Positions 1 to 5,455 of a stretch of DNA of 12,038 nt are shown here, in pieces. Location: contig CABUPZ010000072.1 in the NCBI GenBank assembly GCA_902493585.1, positions 1 through 12,038 of the forward strand, read 5' to 3'. The notes below the pieces were generated by a model that was given only the letters and a program-made list of their open reading frames with translations, searched no databases and was not told the origin of the DNA. Position 1 is the stretch's first letter; each line of letters begins with the position of its first letter. The translations under genes and the position numbers were made by a program. The DNA is from an uncultured Fusicatenibacter sp. GTDB taxonomy: Bacteria > Bacillota > Clostridia > Lachnospirales > Lachnospiraceae.

Positions 1-73
1 TCATTTCCTTTTTGTTCTTCATTTCATTGCAGCCAATGCATTTACGCAGTGGCACCTTACGAACGGTACTCAA
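1..73 (-). CDS. ylxR: YlxR/RnpM family RNA-binding protein, N-terminal fragment (cut by window edge)
   Basis: Only the first 24 codons lie in the window, and the gene continues past base 1. The readable protein is MSTVRKVPLRKCIGCNEMKN followed by KKEM. It carries the PLRKCIGC opening and the later Lys-rich stretch typical of the YlxR (DUF448) family. Members sit directly after nusA in Firmicutes. In Bacillus subtilis the protein has been linked to RNase P RNA binding (named RnpM). The start is a TTG whose last two bases belong to the nusA TGA stop (TTGA overlap), and an AAGGAG site lies 7 nt upstream at 81-86. No ATG in this frame lies nearer than residue 13, which is inside the conserved motif. 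The overlap suggests translational coupling to nusA. The family call is fairly firm despite the short fragment. The expected next genes (an L7Ae-like protein, infB) are outside the window. Confidence 0.85.
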   Translation of the reverse strand, partial: MSTVRKVPLRKCIGCNEMKNKKEM

Positions 74-1266
74 ATGCTCTCTCCTTCTTCCTCTGCCGGC
101 TGATCTTCATACGCAAAGCTTTCTTCGTCTTCCGCGTCCTCGCTGTACTCAAAAGCCTCTTCCTCCGGCAGTTCTTCATACTCCTCGTCGGAATAGTCCT
201 CTTCCTCCTCAAAGTAATCGAAGTCACCCTCTTCTCTTGCCTGAGTCTCGCTCTTGATATCGATCTTGAATCCTGTCAGACGCGCCGCAAGTCTTGCGTT
301 CTGTCCTTCTTTTCCGATGGCCAGAGAGAGCTGGTAATCCGGAACAATGACTTTCGCGGTTTTCTCATCCGGATCTGCCATGACGGAGATTACCTTTGCC
401 GGGCTCAGCGCATTCTCGATCAGCAGCGCCGGGTTTTCATCCCAGGTAATAATATCGATTTTTTCTCCTCTCAGTTCATCCACCACCGCATTGACACGGC
501 TTCCATTCATTCCGACACATGCGCCCACTGCATCTACATCCGGATCGTTGGACCACACAGCCATCTTGGTTCTGGAGCCTGCCTCACGGGCAATACTCTT
601 GATCTCCACGATGCCGTCACGGACTTCGGTCACCTCAGCCTCAAACAACCGTTTTACCAGTTCCGGATGGGTACGGGAGACCAGCACCTTCGGTCCTTTC
701 GGAGTATTCTTGACTTCCAGCACATACAGTTTGATACGTTCGGTTGGCTTGAACACTTCGCCTTTCACCTGTTCATTCTCTGTCAGGGTGGCATCGACCT
801 TACCGAGGTTGATGCTGACGTTTTTGCCTGAATATCTCTGCACGATACCGGTCACCACATCATGTTCCTTCTCAAAATACTGATCGTAGAGAACTTTTCT
901 CTCTTCCTCACGGATTTTCTGAAGGATCACGTTTTTCGCGTTCTGTGTGGCGATACGGCCAAATTCTTTGGATTTGATTTCCACCGGCACGATATCGCCA
1001 AGTTCATAGCGGGAATCGTATGCCTGTGCATCAGCAAGACTGATCTGCATCACCGGATCTTCCACTTCTTCCACAACCTCTTTGTCTGCCGTCACATGAA
1101 AATCACCGGTTTCCGAGTTGATCACTACTTTAACATTATCGGCTTTTCCGAAATGATTTTTACATGCCTGCAGCAGGGATTGTTCAATTGCCTCCAAAAG
1201 TGACTCCTTGCTGATATTTTTTTCTTTTTCCAGAACTTCCAGAGCCTCCATTAATTCTGTGTTCAT
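70..1266 (-). CDS. nusA: Transcription termination/antitermination factor NusA with long acidic tail
   Basis: The protein has 398 residues and binds RNA polymerase and nascent RNA, acting in pausing, intrinsic termination and antitermination. The NusA N-terminal domain spans about residues 1-125 (opens MNTELMEALEVLEKEKNISK) and the S1 domain about 133-200. KH1 is about 230-280, with the loop VGMNGSR at 251-257. KH2 is about 300-345, with AIGKEGQNARLAARLTG at 316-332. After residue 344 comes a tail of 54 residues, of which 30 are Asp or Glu and none is Lys or Arg. Bacillus NusA lacks such a tail. In E. coli the C-terminal acidic repeats contact the alpha subunit, but this tail is not an evident homologue of them. 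The ATG start has AGGAGG at 1278-1283. The gene begins 20 nt after rimP, and its stop overlaps the ylxR start. Expression is probably controlled by the leader ahead of rimP. Confidence 0.97.
   Translation of the reverse strand: MNTELMEALEVLEKEKNISKESLLEAIEQSLLQACKNHFGKADNVKVVINSETGDFHVTADKEVVEEVEDPVMQISLADAQAYDSRYELGDIVPVEIKSKEFGRIATQNAKNVILQKIREEERKVLYDQYFEKEHDVVTGIVQRYSGKNVSINLGKVDATLTENEQVKGEVFKPTERIKLYVLEVKNTPKGPKVLVSRTHPELVKRLFEAEVTEVRDGIVEIKSIAREAGSRTKMAVWSNDPDVDAVGACVGMNGSRVNAVVDELRGEKIDIITWDENPALLIENALSPAKVISVMADPDEKTAKVIVPDYQLSLAIGKEGQNARLAARLTGFKIDIKSETQAREEGDFDYFEEEEDYSDEEYEELPEEEAFEYSEDAEDEESFAYEDQPAEEEGESI
81..86 (-). promoter_or_regulatory. Shine-Dalgarno site that fixes the TTG start of ylxR
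   Basis: AAGGAG on the minus strand lies inside the last codons of nusA, 7 nt before TTG (73-71). It is the reason for preferring the TTG start over the internal ATG at residue 13. Confidence 0.7.
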
Positions 1267-1286
1267 TTTTTTCTCTTCCTCCTGTA

Positions 1287-1754
1287 CTAAAAATCAAATG
1301 CTAACCGTATCAAAGAAATGTCTGTCTTTGCAAAAGTCCGCGGCGTGCCGTCTTCTTCCTCGATGGTCACGCTGTCTTCATCATATGCGGTGAGAACCCC
1401 GTAAAATTCCTTACGCCTGTCCACAGCACGATACGTTCTGATTTCCAGTTCTTTTCCCATACTGCGCTGATAATCCTTCTCTTTTTTGAGCGGACGTCCA
1501 AGTCCCGGGGAGCTTACCTCCAGGATGTAGGCGTCTTCAATAAAATCGTTCTCATCCAGCTTATCAGAAAATGCCCGGCTGACCACCTCGCAGTCGTCCA
1601 CGGTAATACCGCCTTCTTTGTCGATATATGCGCGCAAATACCAGTTCTGTCCTTCTTTCACATACTCCACATCTACCAGCTCAAAGCCGTTCGCCTCCAC
1701 GATCGGAAGAATCATTTCCTCTGCTTTCTGTTCGTAAGTTTCTTTTTTGCTCAA
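1287..1754 (-). CDS. rimP: Ribosome maturation factor RimP
   Basis: The protein has 155 residues, the usual RimP length, and acts in the cytoplasm in maturation of the 30S subunit. The N-terminal alpha/beta domain is about residues 1-85, with GFELVDVEYVKEG at 23-35 and the hallmark EVSSPGLGRPLKKEKD at 79-94. The C-terminal SH3-like domain is about 88-155 and ends SLIRLAFDF. The start is a TTG (1754-1752) giving MSKKETYEQK, which resembles family N-termini. An AAGGTGG site lies 7 nt upstream at 1762-1768. The next Met is residue 14, where starting would remove the first helix. This is the first gene of the rimP-nusA-ylxR operon, and its promoter and a structured leader lie directly upstream. 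The rimP-nusA-ylxR order is standard in Firmicutes. Confidence 0.95.
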   Translation of the reverse strand: MSKKETYEQKAEEMILPIVEANGFELVDVEYVKEGQNWYLRAYIDKEGGITVDDCEVVSRAFSDKLDENDFIEDAYILEVSSPGLGRPLKKEKDYQRSMGKELEIRTYRAVDRRKEFYGVLTAYDEDSVTIEEEDGTPRTFAKTDISLIRLAFDF

Positions 1755-1761
1755 ATCCTCA

Positions 1762-1768
1762 CCACCTT
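1762..1768 (-). promoter_or_regulatory. Shine-Dalgarno site for the TTG start of rimP
   Basis: AAGGTGG on the minus strand, 7 nt before the TTG start. A further GGTGAGG lies even closer. It supports TTG over the next in-frame ATG at codon 14. Confidence 0.65.
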
Positions 1769-1783
1769 TTTTGTCCGGCGAAG

Positions 1784-1824
1784 ATCCGTTCCTGCCATGA
1801 GATCTCTTTCCTGGCAGGGCGGAT
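1784..1824 (-). promoter_or_regulatory. Second stem-loop in the rimP-nusA leader
   Basis: On the minus strand ATCCG pairs with CGGAT (1820-1824 with 1784-1788), then a small 1x2 internal loop, then CCTGCCA pairs with TGGCAGG (1812-1818 with 1791-1797). That gives 12 base pairs closing a 14-nt loop. It sits between the terminator-like hairpin and the rimP SD. The loop contains GAAAGAG, complementary to CTCTTTC at the base of the terminator hairpin. Its function is unknown. It could stabilise the read-through RNA or take part in a pseudoknot. Confidence 0.5.
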
Positions 1825-1838
1825 TCTCTTCTTATTTA

Positions 1839-1869
1839 CAAAAGAAAGAGTGGACGTTTTCGTCCACTC
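1839..1869 (-). terminator. Leader terminator/attenuator ahead of rimP-nusA
   Basis: On the minus strand GAGTGGACG, loop AAAA, CGTCCACTC forms a perfect 9-bp hairpin (1869-1848) followed by TTTCTTTTG. It lies about 23 nt downstream of the predicted transcript start and about 85 nt before rimP, so it would end transcripts before the operon's first gene. The U-tract is short and broken by C, typical of weak, factor-stimulated intrinsic terminators. It is too far from mscS, which has its own terminator, and it lies after the rimP promoter, so an attenuator role is the best reading. Confidence 0.65.
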
Positions 1870-1898
1870 CTTAGCCAGCTACTTTATTTAACATCCTT

Positions 1899-1927
1899 AG
1901 TATAGCACTACTTTCCCCGAAATGCAA
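1899..1927 (-). promoter_or_regulatory. Sigma-A type promoter of the rimP-nusA-ylxR operon
   Basis: The -35 TTGCAT (1927-1922), a 17-nt spacer and the -10 TATACT (1904-1899), with an extended -10 TGC directly before it. The predicted transcript start is near 1892, giving a leader of about 138 nt before the rimP TTG. Confidence 0.75.
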
Positions 1928-2063
1928 GGCTTTTATCAAAGAAATAAGCGCTTCCCGCTGCCGTTCAGCCTTTTGTTTCAACCGGATGAAAAACATCTTC
2001 TATTTTTCCCTGCAGGATGCTATGATACTTTCAATATTTATCTCCGGAATTTTCTTTCGATGC

Positions 2064-2134
2064 AAAAATGCTGCGTGCGTCTGTTTATCCGTCTGCCTTC
2101 TGGCAGGGGACAGAACAGATGCACGCAGCATTTT
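2064..2134 (-). terminator. Long hairpin terminator after mscS
   Basis: Two 21-nt arms (2134-2114 and 2085-2065) pair along their whole length except one A-C mismatch in the minus-strand RNA. The outer end is AAAATGCTGCGTGC paired with GCACGCAGCATTTT. A small inner hairpin (CTGCC/GGCAG, 2106-2093) fills the loop. The RNA then runs TTTTTG. The mscS TAA stop (2135-2133) overlaps the base of the stem. It ends the glgB-mscS transcript. Confidence 0.8.
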
Positions 2135-2972
2135 ATGATTCCTCTGCGGATTTCACGTGTACATCCAGCTGAGGAAACGGGATCTCTATCCCGGCGTTGT
2201 CAAACTCTGCCTTGATCTTTTCATTCATTTCCCACTTCACCGGCCAGTAATTTTCCGTCAGCACCCAGGCTCTCAGGCCTACGGTAATACTGCTGTCCCC
2301 CAGATTATCAACAAAAAACTGCTTCTCGTCCTCCAGGAAACGCGGTTCCTCTTCCACCAGCCGCTGAAGGATCCCCTTCGCCGTCTGGAGATTGGAGCGG
2401 TAGGAAATCCCCACCTTGATCTCCAGCTTTCTTTTTTCCATCGCCGTCACATTGACAATGGTACTGTTGGTAAGATTCGCGTTTGGGATCATGATCGTAC
2501 GGTTGTCGACACTGCTGATGGTCGTGTAATACATCTCAATCTTCAGTACCGTTCCTTCCTGATTTTCATTGGGAAAGACAATGTAATCCCCTACCTTAAA
2601 GGGTTTCAGCAGAAGGATCAGCACACCTCCGGCAAAGTTGGAGAGACCGCCCTGCAGCGCCAGTGAAATTGCCACGCCGGCAGAGGCAATCGCCGCGGTA
2701 ATGGAAGATTCTTTCACAATATTCAACTGGACAATGATCGTCAGCACCAGCAGAATATTCAGGGAATACTTAACCAAAGATACCGTAAAACTGGTGATCG
2801 CCTCGTCCGCACGGAATTTCAGCATGTTTTTTTTGATCACCGCACACAGCTTCTGGATCAGCTTTCGTGCAACAAAATAAATGACCAGCGCCAGAAGCGC
2901 TTTCAGAACAAAGTCCGCAACTCCTCCCAGCTTCCCTTCCAGATAAAGATAGCTTTTTTCCACAAATGTCAT
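2133..2972 (-). CDS. mscS: Small-conductance mechanosensitive ion channel, MscS family
   Basis: The protein has 279 residues, close to the minimal E. coli MscS (286). It forms a membrane channel that opens under tension to release solutes during osmotic downshock. Three membrane segments are visible: about 19-41, 62-83 and the pore-lining TM3 at about 91-122. TM3 is rich in Ala and Gly (AIASAGVAISLALQGGLSN at 94-112) and is followed by KPFKVGDYI at 123-131. The beta domain includes YYTTISSVDNRTIMIPNA (148-165). The C-terminal domain ends with IEIPFPQLDVH (262-272), an MscS signature. The ATG lies only 3 nt after the glgB stop, and its AGAGGA site (2988-2983) is inside the end of glgB, so the two genes form one unit. 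No other promoter is seen. The family is certain; the in vivo gating class is not. Confidence 0.95.
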   Translation of the reverse strand: MTFVEKSYLYLEGKLGGVADFVLKALLALVIYFVARKLIQKLCAVIKKNMLKFRADEAITSFTVSLVKYSLNILLVLTIIVQLNIVKESSITAAIASAGVAISLALQGGLSNFAGGVLILLLKPFKVGDYIVFPNENQEGTVLKIEMYYTTISSVDNRTIMIPNANLTNSTIVNVTAMEKRKLEIKVGISYRSNLQTAKGILQRLVEEEPRFLEDEKQFFVDNLGDSSITVGLRAWVLTENYWPVKWEMNEKIKAEFDNAGIEIPFPQLDVHVKSAEES

Positions 2973-2975
2973 GTA

Positions 2976-5291
2976 TTACTTTTCCTCTGTTTCAAATTTC
3001 TGTTCCAGTTCTTTTTTCAGGTTCTTTTTCGTGGTCGTGGAGGTCTTTTTCTGCCGTGTCTTTGCCGTCTTATTGTCTTTTGCCTTTTCCGCCGGATGGC
3101 TGTAGCTGAAGACAGAAATGCCAAGCGGCGGGATCTTTACCGTGATGGAATTTTTCCGTTCATCACACTCCACTTTCTTTGACATCTTCACTCTTGGATT
3201 TACCACTCCCGTTCCGCCGAACGCAGCGGCGTCACTGTTGAAAATCTCTTTATATTTTCCCTGATACGGAACGCCGATCATAAAGTCATCGTATTCCACG
3301 TTGGAGAAATTGCACACAACCAGCAGCGTATCTTCCCGCTTTTTCGTTTTTCTCAGGAAGATCAGCAGATTTTTCTCCCATTCCATACAGTTGATCCATT
3401 CAAATCCATCGGAATTGAAATCATTTTCATACAGCGCCGGACACGTTTTGTACAATTTCAGAAGTTCTTTCATATAGCTCTGCAGCTGTTTGTGTCCGTC
3501 TTCCTCCAACAGCTCCCAATCCAGGCCTCTCTGTTCGCTCCATTCCCGGATCTGACCGAATTCCTGTCCCATGAACAGGAGTTTTTTGCCCGGGTGTGCC
3601 ACCTGATATCCATAGGCCAGACGCAGGTTGGAAAGTTTCTGTGCGTCGTCGCCCGGCATCTTGGTATAGAGGGAACCTTTCATATGAACGACCTCATCGT
3701 GAGAAATACTGAGCAGGAATTTTTCACTGTAAGCATAGATCATCGAAAAGGTAAGCTGATCATGATGGGAACCACGGAATACCGGGTCATTTTTCATATA
3801 CTCGATGAAATCATTCATCCATCCCATATTCCATTTATAGTCAAAGCCCAGACCGTCGTCCTGCAGATCTCCGGTGATCTTCGGCCATGCGGTGGATTCC
3901 TCGGCAATCAGCATCGCGTCCGGAATCTGTTTTTTGAAGACACTGTTCAGGTGTTTCAGAAAATCAATCGCTTCCAGGTTTTCATTGCCGCCGTAAATAT
4001 TTGCGACCCACTCGCCGTCCTGTTTTCCGTAATCCAGATAAAGCATGGACGCAACCGCATCCATCCGGATGCCGTCTGCGTGGTACTCTTTCGCCCAGAA
4101 CAGCGCGTTTGCGATCAGGAAATTGGTCACCTGCGGTCTTCCGTAATTATAGATCAGCGTTCCCCAATGCGGATGCGCGCCCTTTCTTGGATCCAGATGC
4201 TCATACAGACAGGTACCGTCAAAGGCAGACAGCCCGAAGGTATCTCTCGGAAAATGTGCCGGTACCCAGTCCAGGATCACGCCGATTCCCTGCTGATGCA
4301 TATAATCCATAAAGTATTTAAAATCATCGGGAGTTCCATATCTCGCGGTCGGCGCATAATATCCGGTCACCTGATATCCCCAGGACTCGTCCAGCGGATG
4401 TTCCATCACAGGCATCAGTTCCACATGGGTAAATCCCATTTCCTTTACGTACTCTGCCAGCATCGGAGCGATTTCCCGGTAATTGTAAAACACACGGTCA
4501 TCCTCCGGCTTTTTCCAGGAGCCCAGATGCATTTCGTAAATATACATCGGGGTCTTATCCCCCTGTACTTTTCTCCGCTGTTTCATCCAGTCGCCGTCCT
4601 GCCAGCGGTATTTCCCGAGATCCGCCACCACACTGGCCGTATCCGGGCGAAGCTGGGAGGCATTGGCATACGGATCCGCCTTCAGATATACCAGTCCGCC
4701 TTTGGCTTTGATCTCATATTTATACAGCGCGCCTTCGCCTACTTCCGGAATAAACAATTCATAAATACCGGATTCATGCAGATGCATCTGATGCATTCTT
4801 CCGTCCCAGTGGTTGAAATCGCCCACAACACTGACACGGATCGCGTTGGGCGCCCACACGGCAAAACAGGTGCCGCGCACACCGTCGATCACTGCCGGAT
4901 GCGCGCCCAGCATTTCATAGACATTGTAGCAGATTCCAGCTTCAAACTGTTTCTGAGTCTTTTCATCTAACTGGCAAGGAAACGCATAGGCATCGTAAAA
5001 TTCTTCCTTCTCCCCGTCCGGTCCTGTGACTACAAACCGGTACTCAGGAATCTTTGTCCCGGGCAGCAGAACGGCAAAATATCCGCCCTCATCCTCCTGG
5101 GCCATCGGAACTGTTTTTTCGTCTGAAAGAATCTTGACCGACGCTTCCACGGCGTCCGGAAAGTATCCCTGAATAACAATTCCGTCTTTCGTTTTGTGAG
5201 GCCCGAGAATGTTTCTCGGCTGATTTTCTTCCGAGTAAACCACCGCTTCAATCTCCGCCCAATCCATCATTTCATATAATTTGTCTTCCAT
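2976..5291 (-). CDS. glgB: 1,4-alpha-glucan branching enzyme (GH13), with basic C-terminal tail
   Basis: The enzyme cuts alpha-1,4 glucan chains and rejoins them as alpha-1,6 branches during cytoplasmic glycogen synthesis. The chosen form has 771 residues. An N-terminal N1/CBM48-like module spans about 10-103 and a second CBM48 about 125-213 (FAVWAPNAIRVSVVGDFNHW). The GH13 barrel follows, with all four motifs intact: DWVPAHF 341-347, GIRMDAV 407-413 (nucleophile D411), AEEST 463-467 (acid/base E464) and SHDEV 530-534 (D532). The C-terminal beta domain ends near 733. After it comes a Lys/Thr-rich tail (734-771; 13 Lys/Arg of 38) that E. coli GlgB lacks. The start is the ATG at 5291-5289, with AAGGAGG 12 nt upstream. 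A further in-frame ATG at 5327 has no SD, and the predicted transcript start lies downstream of it. It is co-transcribed with mscS. No other glycogen genes are in the window. Confidence 0.95.
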   Translation of the reverse strand: MEDKLYEMMDWAEIEAVVYSEENQPRNILGPHKTKDGIVIQGYFPDAVEASVKILSDEKTVPMAQEDEGGYFAVLLPGTKIPEYRFVVTGPDGEKEEFYDAYAFPCQLDEKTQKQFEAGICYNVYEMLGAHPAVIDGVRGTCFAVWAPNAIRVSVVGDFNHWDGRMHQMHLHESGIYELFIPEVGEGALYKYEIKAKGGLVYLKADPYANASQLRPDTASVVADLGKYRWQDGDWMKQRRKVQGDKTPMYIYEMHLGSWKKPEDDRVFYNYREIAPMLAEYVKEMGFTHVELMPVMEHPLDESWGYQVTGYYAPTARYGTPDDFKYFMDYMHQQGIGVILDWVPAHFPRDTFGLSAFDGTCLYEHLDPRKGAHPHWGTLIYNYGRPQVTNFLIANALFWAKEYHADGIRMDAVASMLYLDYGKQDGEWVANIYGGNENLEAIDFLKHLNSVFKKQIPDAMLIAEESTAWPKITGDLQDDGLGFDYKWNMGWMNDFIEYMKNDPVFRGSHHDQLTFSMIYAYSEKFLLSISHDEVVHMKGSLYTKMPGDDAQKLSNLRLAYGYQVAHPGKKLLFMGQEFGQIREWSEQRGLDWELLEEDGHKQLQSYMKELLKLYKTCPALYENDFNSDGFEWINCMEWEKNLLIFLRKTKKREDTLLVVCNFSNVEYDDFMIGVPYQGKYKEIFNSDAAAFGGTGVVNPRVKMSKKVECDERKNSITVKIPPLGISVFSYSHPAEKAKDNKTAKTRQKKTSTTTKKNLKKELEQKFETEEK

Positions 5292-5303
5292 CTGTGACCA
5301 CGA

Positions 5304-5310
5304 CCTCCTT
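5304..5310 (-). promoter_or_regulatory. Shine-Dalgarno site deciding the glgB start
   Basis: AAGGAGG on the minus strand, 12 nt before the ATG at 5291. The upstream ATG at 5327 has no comparable site. The spacing is on the long side. Confidence 0.65.
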
Positions 5311-5329
5311 CGCCGGTTGGTTTTCATTT

Positions 5330-5358
5330 ATTGTACCATTTTTCCCGAGCCTGCACAA
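5330..5358 (-). promoter_or_regulatory. Promoter of glgB-mscS
   Basis: The -35-like TTGTGC (5358-5353), 17-nt spacer and -10 TACAAT (5335-5330) preceded by TGG (extended -10). The predicted transcript start is near 5323. That is downstream of the in-frame ATG at 5327-5325, so only the ATG at 5291 would be translated with its SD. Confidence 0.65.
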
Positions 5359-5405
5359 GAGAAACTGACACACTTAAACGGTCAAAGTGATATCCTTGAG
5401 CAGAC

Positions 5406-5444
5406 GAAAAAGAGCCGCCGCATATTCCCTCCCGCGGTGGCTCT
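5406..5444 (-). terminator. Intrinsic terminator after serC-serA
   Basis: In the minus-strand RNA AGAGCCACCGC (5444-5434) pairs with GCGGCGGCTCT (5421-5411) with one internal A-C mismatch and a 12-nt loop, followed by a run of T ending at 5407. It starts 11 bases after the serA stop and separates the serine unit from the glgB promoter. Confidence 0.8.
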
Positions 5445-5455
5445 CTAAACATTTT

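Larger units (their letters stand above)
1755..2132 (-). other. 378-base intergenic region between mscS and rimP
   Basis: Reading in the minus direction this stretch holds the mscS terminator (2134-2064), then about 137 bases (2063-1928) in which I see nothing convincing, then the rimP promoter (1927-1899). After that come the predicted transcript start near 1892, the terminator-like leader hairpin (1869-1839), a second stem-loop (1824-1784) and the rimP SD. No supported coding region is present on either strand. Confidence 0.7.

Noticed and set aside
1943..1956. cre-like palindrome around AAGCGCTT just upstream of the rimP -35
   Set aside because: It misses four conserved positions of the CcpA cre consensus, and there is no reason from gene content to expect carbon control of the nusA operon.
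1871..1996. Minus-strand small frame of 41 codons overlapping the rimP promoter
   Set aside because: It has only a weak SD and spans the -35, the -10 and the predicted transcript start of rimP, so the rimP promoter would be inside it. No independent support.
1922..2215. Plus-strand open frame of 97 codons in the mscS-rimP gap
   Set aside because: It runs through the mscS terminator and into mscS in antisense, has no SD, and has no recognisable protein features.
3492..4970. Long open frame on the plus strand opposite glgB (about 490 codons)
   Set aside because: The opposite frame encodes a complete GH13 enzyme with all catalytic motifs. The antisense protein shows no recognisable domain, and the openness follows from codon bias of the real gene.
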